A stretch of 64,000 nucleotides of DNA from Amycolatopsis bartoniae (GTDB taxonomy: Bacteria > Actinomycetota > Actinomycetes > Mycobacteriales > Pseudonocardiaceae), in assembly GCF_014191255.1 (NCBI RefSeq), contig NZ_JACHWH010000001.1, positions 124,001 through 188,000 of the forward strand. The letters are read 5' to 3'. Below the pieces are notes generated by a model that did not search any database, was not told the origin of the DNA, and worked only from the letters and a program-made list of their open reading frames with translations. Below, one piece after another: positions 60,710 through 64,000 of the stretch. Position numbers and translations under genes: made by a program. Positions within the stretch are counted from its first letter, which is position 1. Each line of letters begins with the position of its first letter.

Positions 60710-61168
60710 ATGGCGAAGATCATTCTGACCACCGACGTGGCCAACCTCGGCGGCCCCGGCGACATCGTCGAGGTCAAGGACGGGTACGCGCGCAACTACC
60801 TGCTCCCGCGGGGCTACGCCATCGTGGCCACCAAGGGTGCGGAGAAGAACGTGCAGACCATCCGGCGCACGCAGGAGTCGCGCCGGATCCGCGACCTCGA
60901 CCACGCCAAGGAGGTCAAGAACCAGCTGGAGCAGCTGGGGACGGTCCCGCTGAAGGCGAAGGCGGCCGAGGGCTCGAAGAAGCTGTTCGGCTCGGTCACC
61001 ACGGGCGACATCGCCGCGGCGATCAAGGCCGCCGGTGGCCCGCTGCTGGACAAGCGCATCCTCGAGACCGACGGCCACATCAAGACCGTCGGCAAGCACC
61101 AGGTGAGCGCCCGCCTGCACCCGCAGGTCCAGGCGTCGGTGCGGGTCGAGATCACGGCCGGGGAGTAA
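60710..61168 (+). CDS. rplI: 50S ribosomal protein bL9
   Basis: A 152-residue bL9 with N-terminal 'MAKIILTTDVANLGGPGDIVEVKDGYARNYLLPRGYA', the long connecting helix and the C-terminal domain ending 'HPQVQASVRVEITAGE'. ATG 60710 has GGGAGG 8 nt upstream. It ends the operon, followed by a strong terminator. Confidence 0.98.
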   Translation: MAKIILTTDVANLGGPGDIVEVKDGYARNYLLPRGYAIVATKGAEKNVQTIRRTQESRRIRDLDHAKEVKNQLEQLGTVPLKAKAAEGSKKLFGSVTTGDIAAAIKAAGGPLLDKRILETDGHIKTVGKHQVSARLHPQVQASVRVEITAGE

Positions 61169-61192
61169 CTCCCGCTGGTTTGCCAGGCCCCG

Positions 61193-61226
61193 AAAAGCCC
61201 TCTTCCGGTTGCGGAAGGGGGCTTTT
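61193..61226 (+). terminator. Rho-independent terminator of the rpsF operon
   Basis: A 15-bp stem with one G-U pair (61193-61207 with 61212-61226), GTTG loop region, ending in TTTT and followed by CCCTTTC. Confidence 0.9.
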
Positions 61227-61320
61227 CCCTTTCGACCACGGGAACCGGACCGGCTGCGCTAGCATCCAACACACTGATCTCGCGCGGTGGGGACGCGAGA
61301 CGGAGAGAAGGGGACGGCCG

Positions 61321-61731
61321 ATGACTCAACCGACGTCGGCGAACACGCCGGTGGACACACTGACCTCCGTCCCCCCACCGGCCCCCATCCAGGTGGGCAG
61401 CAACGGCACCCCCGGCGGGTATCGCTTCGACCCGGACCAGGTGCAGTCGGTGATCCAGAAGTGGCAAACGCTGCTGGACGGCGTTGAGAGCGACATCTAC
61501 CAGGCCGAGTTCATCGCGAACGTACGAGCGCCCGGCGCCGAGCCCGCCAGTAAGACCTTCATCGCGCAAGGCGCAGGGCCGTCTGGCTCTACCCTGCTCG
61601 AACAGCACAAACGCATGCGGACCTACATCCAGAACTACATAGCCGCACTCCAGCAGGCAAGCGGGAAGATCGCGCAGTCCGACGACGACGCACGGCAGGC
61701 CGCCGCGAAACAAGGACAGGGAATCGTATGA
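61321..61731 (+). CDS. Type VII secretion substrate-like protein
   Basis: A 136-residue mostly helical protein. After a Pro/Thr-rich N-terminus, 'GGYRFDPDQVQSVIQKWQTLLDGVESDIYQAEFIANVRAPGAEPASKTF' and a second helix 'LLEQHKRMRTYIQNYIAALQQASGKIAQSDDDARQAA' form the helical hairpin common to ESX/WXG100-related proteins. A 'Y-x3-D/E'-type tail is not clear. GAAGGGG lies upstream of ATG 61321. Its stop overlaps the DUF3558 lipoprotein start (ATGA). It opens the ESX-type cluster that runs off the window. Confidence 0.75.
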   Translation: MTQPTSANTPVDTLTSVPPPAPIQVGSNGTPGGYRFDPDQVQSVIQKWQTLLDGVESDIYQAEFIANVRAPGAEPASKTFIAQGAGPSGSTLLEQHKRMRTYIQNYIAALQQASGKIAQSDDDARQAAAKQGQGIV

Positions 61732-62342
61732 GCAAGACCCGGGCCTTCCAGCTCGGTGCGGCCGTGCTCGCGGCCGCCGCTGTGCTGTCCGCCTGCTCCG
61801 GAGGTGGTGGTGGAGGCAGTGTGATCCCCACCCTCAACCCGACCTCTGGCTCGGCCGCCACGAGCAGCTCCGCAGCGCAGCTCGCGCCTTCGGTGCCCAA
61901 CCCGCTGCCGACAGACGCGCTGGTGGCGGATCCGTGCAGTGCGCTTTCCGCCAGCCAGGTCACTCAGATCGGCCTGACCGGCTCCGGTGACGTCACTCAG
62001 AACGACGCGGGTTCGAGTTGTACATGGAAGTCGGCCACCTCGTCGCTGAACTCGGTCTTCGTCGCGCCCCTGAAGGCCAACAAGAACGGGCTCGGCGACA
62101 TCTACGCGAACAAGGCGAAGGACCAGTATTTCGAGCCGACGACCATCAGCGGCTATCCCGCTGTCTACGCCGGTATCTCGGACACGCGCTCCGATGGTGA
62201 CTGCTCGCTGTGGGTCGGGGTGACCGATGAACTCGCGGTCAACGTGCAGACCCAGATCGGCAGTGGCCCCAACAAGTCCAATCCCTGTCCGGTCACCGAG
62301 CGGGTCGCCACCGCGATGATCCAGCACCTGCAGAGCTCCTAG
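61728..62342 (+). CDS. DUF3558 lipoprotein
   Basis: A 204-residue lipoprotein. The lipobox 'VLSAC' puts the lipidated Cys at about residue 23, followed by a Gly/Ser-rich linker. The DUF3558 domain covers about 65-200 ('DPCSALSASQVTQIGLTGSGDVTQNDAGSSCTWKS' to 'NPCPVTERVATAMIQHLQ'), with two likely disulfides. DUF3558 lipoproteins accompany ESX-type gene clusters in Pseudonocardiaceae. Coupled to the previous gene by ATGA and 15 bp from the next. Confidence 0.87.
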   Translation: MSKTRAFQLGAAVLAAAAVLSACSGGGGGGSVIPTLNPTSGSAATSSSAAQLAPSVPNPLPTDALVADPCSALSASQVTQIGLTGSGDVTQNDAGSSCTWKSATSSLNSVFVAPLKANKNGLGDIYANKAKDQYFEPTTISGYPAVYAGISDTRSDGDCSLWVGVTDELAVNVQTQIGSGPNKSNPCPVTERVATAMIQHLQSS

Positions 62343-62357
62343 GAGGGGATGAGCAGC

Positions 62358-63710
62358 ATGGGTAACGGCGCGTTGATCGGGCAGACCGTCGGCAACGTGG
62401 TCATGCCCGGGGCGGGCGGGATCCTCGGCACGATGGCCGGTGGGCTCTACGACCTCTTCTCCGGGCCGGAGGCTCAGCATCAGCAGTCGAACGTCGGCGG
62501 GCAGACCATCGACGCGCGGCAGATCTGGGAGCAGATCCACCCCGGCAGCTCCGACTCGCTGCACGAGGGCGCCGGTGCGGCGGGCACTCTGCAGTCGGTG
62601 CACGACCAGCGCTCCCAGCTCATCGACGAGATCAACAAGGCGATGGACGCCGCCTGGCAGGGGGATGCCTCGCAGCAGGTGCAGGCCGGTGCGCACCCGC
62701 TCGGCATCTGGCTGCGCGACTCCGCCAGCAACCTCACCAAGAGCCAGGGCTACCTGACCTCCCAGGCCGACGCCTTCGACACCGTCCACGCGAAGGTCGA
62801 GGAGATCGCCGCCGATCCGCCGCACTCCGGGTTCCTCGACGACATCAACCCGTGGAGCGACAAAGACGACGAGATCCGCAAGTACAACGAGCAGGGTCAG
62901 ACGAACGTCAACGCCTTCAACGCCTACTACCAGGCCAGCGCCCAGAACGCGGCTGGCATGCCGCAGTTCAGTGCCTGGCAGGGCAACAACTTCTCCGACG
63001 GCACCGGAACCGGCAACACGGGCAACACCCCCGGCACCGGTCACACCGGCAACGTCCCCGGCACGGGCAACGTCCCCGGCGGCTTCCAGCCGTCCAACGT
63101 CGGCAGCATCACCGGTGGCAACGTCGGCAGCATCCCCGGCAGCTCGAACACGAACCTCCCCGTGGGATCCAACTCGCAGACCGGTACCGGCAACACCGGC
63201 ATCGGAACGACCACCGGCTACCAGCCCAACGTACCCGGCTACAAGTCGCCCACCTGGGACGACAGCACCACCGCCGCGGGCTATGCGCCCAGCACCTCCG
63301 GTACCGACTTCACCAGCGGTTTCGGCCCGACCGGCTCCGGCTACAGCCCCGGCAGCGCTTCCGGCGGCTTCGGCGCGGGCGGCAGCGGCAGCGGGGGCGG
63401 AATCGGCTCGATCGGCGCCGCGGGCTTCGGCCCCGCCGGGTCGGGTTCGCTAGGCGCGGGTTCGAGCACGGGTGCCGGGGCCGGCGGCAGTGCCGGTGGC
63501 GCCGCGGCCGGTCGTGGCCTGGCCGGTGCCGGGGCGGCGGGTGCCTCCGGGCGGGCCGGTTCCTCCGGCATGGGCGGCATGGGTGCGCACGGCGGTCGCG
63601 GCAAGGGCTCCGACGACGAGGAGCACCAGACCAAGTACCTGGTCAGCGAGGACCCCAACGAGCTGTTCGGCACCGACGAGCTGACCGCGCCACCCGTGAT
63701 CGGCGAGTGA
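62358..63710 (+). CDS. WxG/PPE-like Gly-rich protein, probable ESX substrate
   Basis: A 450-residue protein. The N-terminal 200 residues are helical, with 'DEINKAMDAAWQGDASQQVQAGAHPL' giving the W-x-G turn, like WXG100/PPE-type ESX substrates. Residues about 210-420 are Gly/Ser/Thr/Asn-rich with repeated 'GTGNTGN' and 'GNVPGTGNVPGG' units; the end is acidic ('VSEDPNELFGTDELTAPPVIGE'). ATG 62358 is chosen because AGGAGG is 9 nt upstream; ATG 62349 would be too close to it. It lies between DUF3558 and an EspG-like gene. Confidence 0.8.
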   Translation: MGNGALIGQTVGNVVMPGAGGILGTMAGGLYDLFSGPEAQHQQSNVGGQTIDARQIWEQIHPGSSDSLHEGAGAAGTLQSVHDQRSQLIDEINKAMDAAWQGDASQQVQAGAHPLGIWLRDSASNLTKSQGYLTSQADAFDTVHAKVEEIAADPPHSGFLDDINPWSDKDDEIRKYNEQGQTNVNAFNAYYQASAQNAAGMPQFSAWQGNNFSDGTGTGNTGNTPGTGHTGNVPGTGNVPGGFQPSNVGSITGGNVGSIPGSSNTNLPVGSNSQTGTGNTGIGTTTGYQPNVPGYKSPTWDDSTTAAGYAPSTSGTDFTSGFGPTGSGYSPGSASGGFGAGGSGSGGGIGSIGAAGFGPAGSGSLGAGSSTGAGAGGSAGGAAAGRGLAGAGAAGASGRAGSSGMGGMGAHGGRGKGSDDEEHQTKYLVSEDPNELFGTDELTAPPVIGE

Positions 63711-63711
63711 A

Positions 63712-64000
63712 GTGCTGAACGCTCCCATCAAGCTCGCCACCCCGATCCTGCTGAACCTGATCCGCCGCCGCGGGGGCGAGCCGCACCCGACGCTGTCCGG
63801 CAAGGCCGTCTGGTACGACGAGAGCGCCCAGCGCGCCGTCGACCAGGAGGTCAACTCGCTGCTCACGAAGCACGGGCTGATGGGCCCGCGCGGGATGGAC
63901 CGCGGCCTGCTCGACGCCATCGAGTCGATCTCGCGCCCGCAGGTCGAGTACTACGGCTGGTTCGACGGCCAGTTCCCCGGTACGCCCGGCAACTTCACGG
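63712..64000 (+). CDS. EspG-like ESX chaperone, partial
   Basis: The first 96 codons of a gene cut by the window edge, starting at GTG 63712 one base after the upstream stop. The product begins VLNAPIKLATPILLNLIRRRGGEPHPTL and has 'RPQVEYYGWFDGQ', the EspG-family opening. EspG proteins bind PE/PPE-type substrates for type VII secretion, which fits the neighbour. It has no stop inside the window. Confidence 0.75.
   Translation, partial: MLNAPIKLATPILLNLIRRRGGEPHPTLSGKAVWYDESAQRAVDQEVNSLLTKHGLMGPRGMDRGLLDAIESISRPQVEYYGWFDGQFPGTPGNFT

Noticed and set aside
62990-63600. DNA-level direct repeats as a mobile or regulatory repeat
   Set aside because: They are explained by the Gly/Ser/Thr/Asn-rich tail of the ESX-substrate-like protein and stay in frame.

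Overview
The window reads as chromosome of a high-GC actinomycete of the family Pseudonocardiaceae; an Amycolatopsis-like organism is the best guess. The reasons are near-universal G/C at third codon positions, abundant GTG starts, F420-type oxidoreductase and mycobacterial-type lipid genes, and gene order shared with mycobacteria: a TetR/htdX/fabG4/fadA2 block, GTP-dependent pckG, trmB, and ino1 - padR - DUF5318 - ponA - GT87 - rpsF - ssb - rpsR - rplI. No rRNA, tRNA, prophage, insertion sequence or CRISPR array was seen. The window carries about 60 protein genes.

Layout. 1-8 kb: a small secreted protein, a VanW-family envelope protein, a GroES-like protein, a DUF3533 membrane protein divergent from its likely TetR regulator, a thioredoxin/NHL protein, a P-loop kinase, FxsA and an SCP2-domain protein. 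8-12.3 kb: a lipid module (TetR, htdX, fabG4, fadA2) with a perfect palindrome between fabG4 and fadA2. 12.3-14.7 kb: DoxX, then an Orc1/Cdc6-like AAA+ ATPase flanked on both sides by copies of a CGCTAGAG octamer, and a 49-residue basic protein. 14.7-20.7 kb: a MarR-GNAT fusion, a small zinc-ribbon protein whose 3' end is tandemly duplicated, an AhpD-like protein, a DUF3311/sodium-solute symporter pair, a secreted alpha/beta hydrolase and a small XRE regulator. 20.7-28.5 kb: an F420-type oxidoreductase, pckG, an Asp-rich protein, and a translationally coupled dynamin - GrpE-like - dynamin operon. 28.5-39.4 kb: two NarL-type two-component systems next to ABC exporters, with an unknown protein and trmB between them. 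39.4-50.5 kb: an amidohydrolase, SDR, ACS-family MFS, Tat-exported PhoX phosphatase, a MarR/MFS pair, HAD, TetR, ino1 and padR. 50.7-61.2 kb: DUF5318, class A penicillin-binding protein, a broken subtilase (mycosin-like) remnant, a GT87-like membrane protein, endonuclease IV, three tandem surface proteins, and rpsF-ssb-rpsR-rplI. 61.3 kb to the end: the start of a type VII (ESX)-type secretion cluster (substrate-like protein, DUF3558 lipoprotein, WxG/PPE-like Gly-rich protein, EspG-like chaperone cut by the window edge).

Themes. About 18 genes have a TANNNT-type -10 hexamer ending 6-8 nt before the start codon, so leaderless transcription looks common. Several regulators sit beside palindromes that overlap their own promoters. 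Many convergent neighbours overlap at their 3' ends. The most unusual structures are the helically phased CTAG-octamer array around the AAA+ ATPase, the 157-161 bp duplication of two overlapping convergent gene ends, and the compositional shift running from the penicillin-binding protein's transpeptidase domain into a dead protease gene.
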